Assembly: GCA_902492895.1 (NCBI GenBank)
Contig: CABUNG010000027.1
Location: 1-40,002, forward strand
Origin: an uncultured Oscillospiraceae bacterium
GTDB taxonomy: Bacteria; Bacillota; Clostridia; Oscillospirales; Acutalibacteraceae
Length of the DNA: 40,002 nucleotides
Direction: 5' to 3'
The stretch's first letter is position 1; the number at the start of each line of letters is the position of its first letter. The notes under the pieces are model-generated. The model searched no databases. It was not told the origin of the DNA and was given only the letters and a program-made list of their open reading frames with translations. The position numbers were made by a program, and so were the translations under genes. Shown in pieces: positions 18,978 through 26,693 of this stretch.

Positions 18978-19006
18978 ATTTTATCGCAGCAGCTCTGCAT
19001 AATCAA
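18978..19006 (-). promoter_or_regulatory. Promoter of glmS
   Basis: Read on the minus strand: TTGATT (19006-19001), a 17-bp spacer, TAAAAT (18983-18978). Transcription would start near 18971. The remaining 140 bp up to the pheS promoter show nothing I can name. Confidence 0.75.
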
Positions 19007-19147
19007 GCGTTTTTTGCATTTCTCACGTGGAGTTTTGCTCATCACGGCGGTTTTGGGGTCGAATTTTGTCATTTCTACGGCTTTTTCGGAAAAGACATGT
19101 CGATCATCGCTTGTTTGACGATCTATGTACGCCTTCCAAAAACCCTC

Positions 19148-19176
19148 TTGCTTTTTTGCGATCCGGGTGGTATACT
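19148..19176 (+). promoter_or_regulatory. Promoter of the pheST operon
   Basis: TTGCTT (19148-19153) and TATACT (19171-19176) with a 17-bp spacer, placing the transcription start near 19183, just upstream of the T-box. Confidence 0.8.
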
Positions 19177-19194
19177 AATCCATATATTTTCAAC

Positions 19195-19466
19195 GCAATG
19201 ACGGAGAAAGTAGGCCGATCCCTGCCGCTGCAGAGAGGGACGTCACCGGCTGCAAGCGTCCCGCGGTCAGAATCAGCTGAAGTTCGCTCCCGAGCGGCGG
19301 CGCCGAACCCCCGCATCCGATACGGATCGCCGAATGGGGACAGTAAGTGCCGACGGATGGCCCCGATATCGGCCGCAGAGTGCCCGCGCTTTCCGCGCGG
19401 GAAATCGGGTGGTACCACGGAGACTGTCGCCTTCGTCCCTTTTGGGGACGGAGGCGTTTTTCTTTT
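19195..19466 (+). promoter_or_regulatory. T-box riboswitch, tRNA-Phe specific, controlling pheST
   Basis: The leader has the parts of a T-box. The Stem I kink-turn element GGAGAAAGTAGG is at 19203-19214. A Phe codon TTC lies at 19283-19285 after CTGAAG, where the specifier loop is expected. The conserved T-box GGGTGGTACCACGG is at 19407-19420, with U at the variable position to pair with discriminator A73 of tRNA-Phe. A terminator hairpin (stem 19428-19456) is followed by TTTTTCTTTTT. Uncharged tRNA-Phe should stabilise the antiterminator and let pheST be transcribed when phenylalanine is scarce. The T-box is certain; the specifier rests on position and the downstream genes. Confidence 0.95.
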
Positions 19467-19506
19467 TGCCATCCCCTACCCTTTGAATGAAAGGACTGGT
19501 CAATCA

Positions 19507-20529
19507 ATGAAAGAAAAGCTGCAGGCCCTCAGAGAACAGGCACTGGGCGAGCTTAGTTCCCTCCACGCCTTGAAAGATTTGGAGGATTTCCGCGTCCGCT
19601 ACATGGGCAAAAAGGGGGAGCTCACCGGCCTTCTGCGGGGTATGGGCGCCCTGCCGGCCGAGGAGCGGCCTGCCATGGGGCAGCTCGTCAATGAACTGCG
19701 CGCCCGTCTGGAATCCGCGGTGGAGGAACGCGCCTCCGCTATCCGCGCCGCCCTGCAGGAAAAACGGCTGCGGGACGAGACAATCGACGTCACCCTGCCC
19801 GGCAAAAAATTGCCGGCCGGGGGGCTGCATCCCCTCAATCTGGTGCTGAACGATCTCGTGCATATTTTTCAGTCCATGGGCTTCGACGTGGTGGACGGCC
19901 CCGAGGTGGAGACCGAGCATTATTGCTTTGAGGCGCTCAACCTCCCCAAAGATCACCCCGCCCGGGATATGCAGGACACCTTTTATCTCGCGGAAAACCT
20001 CCTGCTGCGCAGCCAGACCTCCGCGGCCCAGATCCGGGTCATGGAACAGCGGCAGCCCCCTATCCGCATAATCTGCCCCGGCCGCGTTTTCCGCGCCGAC
20101 GAGGTGGATGCCACGCACTCTCCGGTGTTCCATCAGGTGGAAGGACTGGTCGTGGACAAGGGCATCACCCTGTGTGATCTCAAGGGGGTCCTCGAAGAAT
20201 TCGCCCACGAAATTTATGGGCCCGAAACCAAAATCCGGTTCCGTCCCTCCTTCTTCCCCTTCACTGAGCCGAGCGTCGAGGTCGACGTTTCCTGTTCCGC
20301 CTGCGGCGGCCAGGGCTGCCGCGTGTGCAAGGGGGAAGGCTGGATCGAAATTCTCGGCGCGGGCATGGTCCATCCGAACGTCCTCTCCGGCTGCGGAATC
20401 GATCCGGAGATTTACTCCGGCTTCGCCTTCGGCATCGGTCTGGACCGTCTGACCACCACCCGGCACAAAATCAGCGACATCCGGCTTCTGTTCGAGAACG
20501 ACGTCCGCTTCCTCGAGCAGTTCGGCTGA
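19507..20529 (+). CDS. pheS: Phenylalanine--tRNA ligase alpha subunit
   Basis: A 340-residue class II synthetase subunit of normal length. It has an N-terminal coiled coil for tRNA binding (to about residue 85), then the catalytic core with FRADEVDATHSPVFHQVEG (motif 2), FRPSFFPFTEPSVEVDV, the Cys-rich loop CSACGGQGC, and motif 3 GIGLDRL near the C-terminus. With PheT it charges tRNA-Phe. The ATG at 19507 follows GAAAGGA; the longer open frame upstream is only the T-box RNA. A hairpin (20542-20568) lies in the 76-nt gap before pheT. Confidence 0.97.
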   Translation: MKEKLQALREQALGELSSLHALKDLEDFRVRYMGKKGELTGLLRGMGALPAEERPAMGQLVNELRARLESAVEERASAIRAALQEKRLRDETIDVTLPGKKLPAGGLHPLNLVLNDLVHIFQSMGFDVVDGPEVETEHYCFEALNLPKDHPARDMQDTFYLAENLLLRSQTSAAQIRVMEQRQPPIRIICPGRVFRADEVDATHSPVFHQVEGLVVDKGITLCDLKGVLEEFAHEIYGPETKIRFRPSFFPFTEPSVEVDVSCSACGGQGCRVCKGEGWIEILGAGMVHPNVLSGCGIDPEIYSGFAFGIGLDRLTTTRHKISDIRLLFENDVRFLEQFG

Positions 20530-20605
20530 CATTCCGGGAAAGCGGCGTCCGGAAATAGAGGACGCCGCGGCTCCGTTCCCACTTACCACGAAAGGATGAA
20601 TCTCA

Positions 20606-23005
20606 ATGAAAATATCGCTGAATTGGCTGCGCCGCTATGTCGATATCCCGGTATCGGTGGAAGAGCTCTGCGACCGGATGATCATGGCGGGTTTTGAAGT
20701 GGAGGGGGTCGAAAACCTCTCCGAAACCATGGATAACGTGGTGGCCGCCCGCATCCTCCGCCTGCAGAAGCATCCCGACGCCGACAAGCTCCAGCTCTGT
20801 GAAATGGACGTGGGCGCCGGCGAGCCCATCCAGATCATCACCGGCGCCACAAACGTCTTCGAAGGGGCACTGGTGCCGGCCGCCCTGCACGATTCCCGCC
20901 TGCCGAACGGTACCCATATCAAGCGGGGCCGGCTGCGCGGCCTGCCCTCTGAAGGCATGCTGTGTTCGGGCGGCGAACTCTGTCTCAAAGAGGCCGACTA
21001 TCCCGGCGCCGAGGTGGACGGCATCCTGATCCTGCGCGAGGACGCCGCGCCCGGAACCGATATGCGGGACATTCTGGGGCTGAACGATGTGGTCATCGAT
21101 TTCAAAATCACCGCCAACCGTCCCGACTGCCAGAGCGTTCTGGGCGTGGCCCGGGAGGTTTCGGTGGCCCTGCGCACGCCTTTCCATCCTCCGGTACCGT
21201 CCTACATCGCCAAGGGCGGAGACGTGCGGGAGCATATTGCCATCACCGTCGAGGATTATGATCTCTGTCCCCGCTATCTCGGCCGGGTGGTGAAAAATCT
21301 GCGGATCGCCCCCTCTCCGAAATGGATGCAGGAATCCCTCCGGGCGGCCGGCATGCGCCCCATCAACAACATCGTCGACATCACGAACTTCGTCATGCTG
21401 GAAACCGGCCAGCCCATGCATGCGTTTGACCTCCGGGATGTCCGCGGCGCGCAGATCATCGTCCGCCGCGCCCATCCGGGCGAACAGATCACAACGCTGG
21501 ACGGACGGGACCACACCCTGACCCCTGACATGCTCGTCATCGCCGACGCCGAAGCCCCCTCCTGCCTCGCGGGCATCATGGGCGGACTCGACAGCGAAAT
21601 CAAGGACGATACCCGCGATTTGTTCCTCGAATGCGCCAAATTCCGCCGGGACAGCGTCCGCCGCACGGCCCGTGCGCTCGGCATCCGCACCGAATCCTCC
21701 GCCCGGTTTGAAAAGGGTGTGGACATCCTGGGCGTGGAATACGCCATGGAACGGGCGCTCCAGCTCATCGACGAGCTGGATGCCGGCGACATTATTGACG
21801 GTGCCATCGACCGCCATCAGGGACTGCCCGAGGATCGAGTCCTCACCGTTCCCGCCTCCCGTATCACCGAGCTGCTGGGCGTGGACGTTCCCGAAGAGAC
21901 CATGGCCGATATCCTCTGCCGCCTGTCTATCCAAACCACCCTGCAGAACCATATCCTCACCTGCCGCGTGCCTTCCTTCCGGGACGACGTGGAAGGCCGC
22001 GCCGATCTGGCCGAAGAGGTCATGCGGGTCTACGGCTACGATCACATCGTTTCCACTCCCATGAGGGGCGCGGTTACGAGAGGGATCAAGCTGCCCCATC
22101 TGCGGAACGCGGATACCCTGAGGGCCGCCCTGGCTGCCCAGGGACTCCGGGAAATCACCACCTACTCGTTCATCAGCTCCAAAGCGCCCGATCTGCTCTC
22201 TCTCCCGGAAAACGATCCCCGCCGCAGCGCCATTTCCCTGCTCAATCCCTTGGGAGAAGAGTATTCCACCCTGCGCACCCAGCTCATCACCAGCATGCTC
22301 TCCGTGCTGTCCACCAACAAAAACCGCAAGAATCCAAAAGCACGGCTGTTTGAAGTCAGTAAGACGTTCGTTCCGAAAGCCCTTCCTCTGACCGAGCAGC
22401 CCGACGAAGTCCCCACTCTCTGCATCGGCCTCTATGGGCCGGAGGAGGACTTCTTCACCCTCAAGGGCATACTGGAGTCCCTGTTTGCCCGCTTCGGCGC
22501 GGAGGCCGACTTCACCCGCAGCCGGGAACCCTATCTCCATCCCGGCCGCCAGGCCGAGGTGCGGCTGGCCGGGGATGCCGCGCCGTCCTGCGTGTTCGGG
22601 GAACTCCATCCAGATACCGCGGAACGCTTTGAGCTCGACACCCGCGTCTATGTGGCGGAAGTGCGGCTCGATCCCCTCTTTGCCTGCGCGAAGGACAAAC
22701 GGGTGATCTACCGCCCCCTGCCCCGTTATCCGGCGGTGGAACGGGACCTCGCCCTCGTCTGCGACGAGGATCTGCCGGTAGCCGATATGGAAGCGGTGAT
22801 CAAAGCCTCGGGCGGGCGGCATCTGGAAAGCGTCGAGCTGTTTGACGTCTACCAGGGCGCCCAGATCGAAAAGGGCAAGAAGAGCGTGGCGTTCAGCCTG
22901 CAGTTCCGCGGGACGGAGGGAACTCTCTCGGATGGGGATATCGAACCCGCACTTCAGAAAATCTTTAAGAATTTGAAAGAAAAAGGGTGTATTCTGCGGT
23001 CATAA
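20606..23005 (+). CDS. pheT: Phenylalanine--tRNA ligase beta subunit
   Basis: A 799-residue beta subunit, the expected length. Domains in order: N-terminal B1, an EMAP/OB-fold tRNA-binding domain (about 40-150, with ITGATNVFEG and GLPSEGMLCSG), B3/B4 editing domain (about 210-390), B5, a class II-like core (about 490-690), and a C-terminal ferredoxin-fold anticodon-binding domain (from about 705, RYPAVERDLALVCDEDLP). It shapes the alpha2beta2 enzyme and removes mischarged Tyr. GAAAGGATG precedes the ATG. It shares the T-box-controlled transcript with pheS. Confidence 0.97.
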   Translation: MKISLNWLRRYVDIPVSVEELCDRMIMAGFEVEGVENLSETMDNVVAARILRLQKHPDADKLQLCEMDVGAGEPIQIITGATNVFEGALVPAALHDSRLPNGTHIKRGRLRGLPSEGMLCSGGELCLKEADYPGAEVDGILILREDAAPGTDMRDILGLNDVVIDFKITANRPDCQSVLGVAREVSVALRTPFHPPVPSYIAKGGDVREHIAITVEDYDLCPRYLGRVVKNLRIAPSPKWMQESLRAAGMRPINNIVDITNFVMLETGQPMHAFDLRDVRGAQIIVRRAHPGEQITTLDGRDHTLTPDMLVIADAEAPSCLAGIMGGLDSEIKDDTRDLFLECAKFRRDSVRRTARALGIRTESSARFEKGVDILGVEYAMERALQLIDELDAGDIIDGAIDRHQGLPEDRVLTVPASRITELLGVDVPEETMADILCRLSIQTTLQNHILTCRVPSFRDDVEGRADLAEEVMRVYGYDHIVSTPMRGAVTRGIKLPHLRNADTLRAALAAQGLREITTYSFISSKAPDLLSLPENDPRRSAISLLNPLGEEYSTLRTQLITSMLSVLSTNKNRKNPKARLFEVSKTFVPKALPLTEQPDEVPTLCIGLYGPEEDFFTLKGILESLFARFGAEADFTRSREPYLHPGRQAEVRLAGDAAPSCVFGELHPDTAERFELDTRVYVAEVRLDPLFACAKDKRVIYRPLPRYPAVERDLALVCDEDLPVADMEAVIKASGGRHLESVELFDVYQGAQIEKGKKSVAFSLQFRGTEGTLSDGDIEPALQKIFKNLKEKGCILRS

Positions 23006-23010
23006 GCCCC

Positions 23011-23039
23011 TTGAAAATCGGGTTGGAATGCCGTATAAT
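23011..23039 (+). promoter_or_regulatory. Near-consensus promoter of ireB
   Basis: TTGAAA (23011-23016), a 17-bp spacer and a perfect TATAAT (23034-23039), starting 6 nt after the pheT stop codon. It suggests strong constitutive expression of the next gene. Confidence 0.85.
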
Positions 23040-23102
23040 AAGGATATCGCAAATAACCTGCCGGGGAACCAGGATGACAAAGGCGGAAAGGAGGGACGCG
23101 CC

Positions 23103-23348
23103 ATGCTGGACAAAACCATGACTTTCTCCCTGGGCGAGGACAAGGAACAGGAAATGAAGCAGATTCTTACCACTGTGTATGATTCTCTGCGGGAAAAAGG
23201 GTACAATCCGATCAACCAGATCGTGGGGTATCTGCTCTCCGAAGATCCGACCTATATCACGACCCACAACAATGCCCGCAGTCTGATTCGTAAGCTCGAC
23301 CGGGATGAATTGCTGCGCGCCCTGGTCCGCTCGTATCTCAACCAGTAA
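23103..23348 (+). CDS. ireB: IreB-family regulatory phosphoprotein (UPF0297)
   Basis: An 81-residue protein matching the IreB/UPF0297 family: MTFSLGEDKEQ, YDSLREKGYNPINQIVGYLLSEDPTYIT, and a C-terminal HNNARSLIRKLDRDELL helix. In Enterococcus faecalis IreB is phosphorylated by the PASTA kinase IreK on N-terminal threonines and limits cephalosporin resistance. Thr5 and Thr7 here are likely equivalents. The start at 23103 follows GGAAAGGAGG. In many Firmicutes it lies with ruvX and a DUF1292 gene, but here a terminator follows directly. Confidence 0.93.
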   Translation: MLDKTMTFSLGEDKEQEMKQILTTVYDSLREKGYNPINQIVGYLLSEDPTYITTHNNARSLIRKLDRDELLRALVRSYLNQ

Positions 23349-23371
23349 CGGTTTGTATCGCGACACCATCG

Positions 23372-23400
23372 AATAACCGCGGCCGGGGCCGCGGTTATTC
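23372..23400 (+). terminator. Terminator after ireB
   Basis: A 13-bp perfect stem (AATAACCGCGGCC, 23372-23384, with 23387-23399), a minimal loop and CTTTGTT after it. It sits 23 nt after the ireB stop. Confidence 0.85.
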
Positions 23401-23414
23401 TTTGTTATCCAGGG

Positions 23415-23443
23415 TTTACAGAGGGTCCCAAACATGGTATACT
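23415..23443 (+). promoter_or_regulatory. Promoter of the 98-aa unknown gene
   Basis: TTTACA (23415-23420) and TATACT (23438-23443) with a 17-bp spacer, directly after the ireB terminator, so the next gene is transcribed separately. Confidence 0.75.
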
Positions 23444-23520
23444 AAAAGGTAGAAACGTTTTGGCGGACGGGGATTCAAGGAAATCCCCGCCTCGGCCGTT
23501 TTTGGAAAGGATGCGAAAAC

Positions 23521-23817
23521 ATGGCGGATAAGGCAGCGAAACCCGATTTCCTGACGTATAAAGGTAAGCCTCTCGTGCGCAGCGGCAACACGCTGTATTA
23601 TGGGAATATGGCAGACAAATGCGTGGTCATGCTCCAGATTCTCTCGACGAAAACCGTCGGAGATATGACGATGGCAGATAAGGTGCAGGTGCAGCTTCTC
23701 TCCACCGATCCCGATCTGCGTATGAAGGAGCGGATTCTCAAAAAAAGCGAGAAAACCGGCCTGTACAATGCGATGGACATCGGCAGCATCTGGCTGGAAC
23801 GCGCTCTGGAAGGATAA
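23521..23817 (+). CDS. Conserved-looking small protein of unknown function
   Basis: A 98-residue soluble protein with its own promoter and a ribosome site (GAAAGGATG) before the ATG. I cannot name a family with confidence. It has no signal peptide, membrane segment or cysteine cluster (one Cys). The N-terminal half is strand-rich with aromatic/Gly turns (FLTYKGKPLVR, TLYYGNM); the rest has polar segments and a helix-like end (MDIGSIWLERALEG). Its composition and spacing look like a real cytoplasmic housekeeping protein, and I have the impression of similar proteins in related gut Clostridia. It is not the DUF1292 protein often found near ireB. Confidence 0.75.
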   Translation: MADKAAKPDFLTYKGKPLVRSGNTLYYGNMADKCVVMLQILSTKTVGDMTMADKVQVQLLSTDPDLRMKERILKKSEKTGLYNAMDIGSIWLERALEG

Positions 23818-23820
23818 GTT

Positions 23821-23983
23821 TGGACAGTAAAAAACCACCGGCTTAACCAGAGGCATGAGAAAGACCTAGAAGGGCATGGTACAGACAATACCCCTGAAGG
23901 GAACCCCGATCTGTCAACTGCATTGCGGATTCGGGCAATCCCTGAGGGGGTATTGTTTTATGCCTCGGATTCCTTTCTGTCCA
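23821..23983 (+). ncRNA. Long nested hairpin, possible small RNA or complex terminator
   Basis: Five nested pairings stack into one extended structure: TGGACAG 23821-23827 with 23977-23983; GAGGCATGA 23850-23858 with 23958-23966 (one G-U); CAATACCCC 23886-23894 with 23947-23955; AGGG 23898-23901 with 23940-23943; CCCGA 23905-23909 with 23931-23935. The inner part followed by TTTTA may terminate the 98-aa gene, but the outer stems go well beyond what a terminator needs. It has no long reading frame and does not match the 6S, SRP or tmRNA hallmarks I know. Confidence 0.4.
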
Positions 23984-24036
23984 TAGTTTAAGCTTATTTC
24001 TCCACTGTCAGGTCAGTGCTTCACTAGCGCAACCGG

Positions 24037-24081
24037 AATCCTCTACGCAAATGAAAGATTCATTTGTGTAGAGGATTTTTT
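24037..24081 (+). terminator. Strong intrinsic terminator
   Basis: A 19-bp stem with a single G-U pair (24037-24055 with 24059-24077), a 3-nt loop and a run of six T. It lies 220 nt after the 98-aa gene and could end a transcript containing the folded region at 23821-23983. Confidence 0.92.
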
Positions 24082-24140
24082 ATCCCTGTTTACTTGGCAT
24101 AAGCTGATTTTGGCCATTCATCTTTATCTCCCAATATGGC

Positions 24141-24169
24141 TGGAAACAGGCCGCCCCATATGGTACAAT
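24141..24169 (+). promoter_or_regulatory. Possible promoter of the lipase-like gene
   Basis: TGGAAA (24141-24146), a 17-bp spacer and TACAAT (24164-24169), 35 nt before the chosen ATG. The -35 hexamer is weak. Confidence 0.55.
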
Positions 24170-24204
24170 ACGCTTATCCGATGGTGTATGGGAGGAGATT
24201 CTTG

Positions 24205-25554
24205 ATGCGGACATGCGGACGGTGGCTGTTGCGGCTTTTGAAAATTCTTACGATCCTGGCACTCTGTACCCTGCCGGTCTGGTGCGTGCGGTTCGGCTGG
24301 CCCTGGCCGGTCACCCTGGCGGCGGCGCTTATGCTGTCGGTGCCGTATATCCTGCTGCACATTCTTCCACGGAAAGAAAAGGGCGTATCTGTCCGTTTGA
24401 ATATTCTCATCGGCGGCTATGAGCTTGTGCTTTGCGCCGCGCTCTCTCTGATCGCGGCGGGCGGCTTCTTTTTGTGGCTGTGTCTGTGGTCGCATTGGGA
24501 GCTGACGCCGCTCCGCTTGGTGATGACGGGCCTCCTGATCCTGGCGCTGCATTTTCTGCTGCTGGCCAACGGTTTTATCCGGATTATCGCCACTTCGAAA
24601 CAGATCGGCATCCTCTGGCGGGTACTGTTTTTCCTGGGATGGTGGATTCCCTTTCTCCACCTCATCCCGTTTTGGAAGATCTGCCGGATCGCCCTGCGGG
24701 AATTCCGCTTTGAAACGGTCAAGCTTGAGACCTATTTCAGGGAAAAGGAAAATGAGATCTGCAAAACCCGGTATCCCATTTTGATGGTCCACGGCATCTT
24801 TTTCCGGGATTGGCAGATTTTCAATTATTGGGGACGGATACCCCGGGAGCTGCAAAGAAACGGCGCCGCCGTATTTTACGGACGGCAGCAGTCGGCGGCC
24901 GCCGTTTCGGTCAGTGCGGCGGAGCTGAAAGACCAGATCGACCGCATCCTGCTCAACACACGCAGCGAGAAGCTGCATATCATCGCCCACTCCAAAGGCG
25001 GGCTCGACGCCCGCTGCGCCATTAGCCGGCTTGGTCTGGGCGACCGCGTCGCCTCCCTGACGACCATCAACACGCCCCACCGCGGATGCCGGTTTGTAGA
25101 CCGGCTGCTGCACACGCTCCCGGACGGTCTCGTTCGGGCGGTCGCCGGGAAATACAACGCCGTCTTTCGTAAGCTCGGGGATCCCGATCCCGATTTTTAC
25201 AGCGGCATCCACGATCTGACGGCCGAAAGCTGCGCCCATTTCAATCAAACGGTGCCGGATGCGGAGGGCGTTTTCTACCAAAGTGTGACCTCCCGTATGA
25301 AAAAAGGAGGCAGCGCCCCGTTCCCGCTCAACGTCGGCTATCACCTCATTCGTCCCCTGGAGGGGGACAACGACGGATTGGTCAGTGTGGAATCGGCCAA
25401 ATGGGGGCATTTTCGGGGGATTCTCTCCCCGCAGAAAAAACGGGGAATTTCTCATGGGGATATGATCGATCTCACCAGAAAGAACATCCCGGGGTTCGAC
25501 GTCGCCCGTCTATACGTCGACATCGTACGGGAACTGAAAGAAAAAGGACTTTGA
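24205..25554 (+). CDS. Membrane-anchored triacylglycerol lipase-like alpha/beta hydrolase
   Basis: A 449-residue protein. Residues 1-165 contain about five hydrophobic segments (8-28, 34-53, 66-95, 103-124, 136-157). The rest is a lipase-type alpha/beta hydrolase: oxyanion strand ILMVHGIFF (192-200), nucleophile elbow AHSKGG with Ser263, NTPHRG after it, an acidic EGDNDGLVS segment, and a probable catalytic His in ISHGDMIDL. The closest enzymes I know are secreted bacterial lipases; here the catalytic part is tethered to a multi-helix domain. It should act on lipids or acyl esters at or near the membrane. GGAGGAG (24191-24197) decides the ATG at 24205 over the upstream in-frame ATGs. Confidence 0.8.
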   Translation: MRTCGRWLLRLLKILTILALCTLPVWCVRFGWPWPVTLAAALMLSVPYILLHILPRKEKGVSVRLNILIGGYELVLCAALSLIAAGGFFLWLCLWSHWELTPLRLVMTGLLILALHFLLLANGFIRIIATSKQIGILWRVLFFLGWWIPFLHLIPFWKICRIALREFRFETVKLETYFREKENEICKTRYPILMVHGIFFRDWQIFNYWGRIPRELQRNGAAVFYGRQQSAAAVSVSAAELKDQIDRILLNTRSEKLHIIAHSKGGLDARCAISRLGLGDRVASLTTINTPHRGCRFVDRLLHTLPDGLVRAVAGKYNAVFRKLGDPDPDFYSGIHDLTAESCAHFNQTVPDAEGVFYQSVTSRMKKGGSAPFPLNVGYHLIRPLEGDNDGLVSVESAKWGHFRGILSPQKKRGISHGDMIDLTRKNIPGFDVARLYVDIVRELKEKGL

Positions 25555-25610
25555 AATATCGGCATTTTTATCCGTGTTATCGGCGGAATCCGCTTTTTCT
25601 CTCCCGCCGC

Positions 25611-25639
25611 TTGTACCCGTCCCCACGATTCGCTACAAT
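25611..25639 (+). promoter_or_regulatory. Promoter of the dehydrogenase-isomerase pair
   Basis: TTGTAC (25611-25616), a 17-bp spacer and TACAAT (25634-25639), followed 45 nt later by the dehydrogenase ATG. Confidence 0.75.
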
Positions 25640-25684
25640 GAAACAGAAGCTGGCAATCCGATTGGTCAAGGGAGGAAGGCTCTT

Positions 25685-26680
25685 ATGAAAAGCTATCTCA
25701 TCGGCCGCCCCGCCGATATCAGACGGGTATATCCCGGGGAGACCCTCGCCGTGCTGCAGGCGGAAGCGGGGCTGGATTCCACTCATATTTTGACAAAGGA
25801 AACCCTTCCTGAAGCCAGCGCCGCCGACGCCGATATTCTTTTCAGCACCTGGGGGATGCCGTTGCTGACAGAAGAGGAGATCGGCCGGTATTTTCCGCAT
25901 CTCAAGGCGGTATTTTATGCCGCGGGTACGGTCCAGGGTTTCGCCCGTCCCTTCCTCAGCCGCGGCATCCGGGTATTCAGCGCCTGGGGAGCTAACGCGG
26001 TGCCGGTGGCGGAATTCGCCGTCAGCCAGATTCTCCTGGCCAATAAGGGCTTTTTCCAGGCCGCGGTACTGAACGGCACCGGACGGGTGAAGGCCGCCAG
26101 AGACCATGCGGCCCGCTTTCCCGGCAACGTCCGATGCCGGGTGGGGATCATCGGCGCGGGCATGATCGGATCCATGGTCATCCGGATGCTCCGCGCACAC
26201 GCCCCGGACGTCCTGGTGTTCGACCCCTTTCTCTCCCCCGAACGGGCGGCGGACCTCGGGGTACGGCTCTGTCCTTTGGAAGAGCTGTTCTCGGAATGCC
26301 AGACCGTGTCCAACCATCTGGCCAACAATCCTCAAACGGCCGGCATGCTGAACTACGCCCTCTTTTCCCGGATGCCGGACAACGGGGTCTTTATCAACAC
26401 CGGCCGGGGCGCCCAGGTGGTGGAGGCGGATCTCGTCCGTGCCCTCACCGAACGGCCGGACCGCACCGCCCTGCTCGATGTCACCAGTCCCGAGCCGCCC
26501 GAACCGGGACATCCGTTCTACCGCATGCCGAACGTCTTCCTCACGCCCCATATCGCGGGCAGCACTGGCCATGAGGTGGAACGCATGTCCGCCTACATGC
26601 TCGACGAATTCCGGAGGGTGCGGCGAGGCGAATCCCCGCTGTATGAGGTCACCCTTTCCATGCTCGACACCATGGCCTGA
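25685..26680 (+). CDS. D-isomer-specific 2-hydroxyacid dehydrogenase family protein
   Basis: A 331-residue NAD(P)-dependent oxidoreductase of the D-2-hydroxyacid dehydrogenase family. The Rossmann motif GAGMIG is at 157-162, and the catalytic triad is intact: Arg241 in INTGRGA, Glu270 in SPEPPEP, His289 in TPHIAGST. The N-terminal part forms the substrate domain (FYAAGTVQ near 77-84). It reduces a 2-keto acid or oxidises a 2-hydroxy acid; the substrate is not evident, though its partner gene points to sugar-acid metabolism. The ATG at 25685 follows GGGAGGAAGG; the frame upstream of it contains the promoter. Confidence 0.88.
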   Translation: MKSYLIGRPADIRRVYPGETLAVLQAEAGLDSTHILTKETLPEASAADADILFSTWGMPLLTEEEIGRYFPHLKAVFYAAGTVQGFARPFLSRGIRVFSAWGANAVPVAEFAVSQILLANKGFFQAAVLNGTGRVKAARDHAARFPGNVRCRVGIIGAGMIGSMVIRMLRAHAPDVLVFDPFLSPERAADLGVRLCPLEELFSECQTVSNHLANNPQTAGMLNYALFSRMPDNGVFINTGRGAQVVEADLVRALTERPDRTALLDVTSPEPPEPGHPFYRMPNVFLTPHIAGSTGHEVERMSAYMLDEFRRVRRGESPLYEVTLSMLDTMA

Positions 26681-26693
26681 AGGAGGTCCCCCC

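Noticed and set aside
18888..19006. glmS ribozyme in front of glmS
   Set aside because: The leader is only about 85 nt and does not contain the conserved core I know.
19027..19506. Upstream extension of pheS
   Set aside because: The open frame runs through the promoter and the T-box RNA; family length and ribosome site fix the start at 19507.
20603..22822. A 739-codon open frame opposite pheT
   Set aside because: It is a mirror of a GC-rich housekeeping gene; its translation has low-complexity His/Gly/Asp-rich composition and no ribosome site. The same holds for the long frames opposite atpA (8679-10367) and GH2 (37009-38892).
23821..23983. 6S RNA, SRP RNA or a miniature transposon
   Set aside because: No symmetric central bubble as in 6S RNA, no GGAAG-type SRP apical motif, and no target-site duplication at the outer arms.
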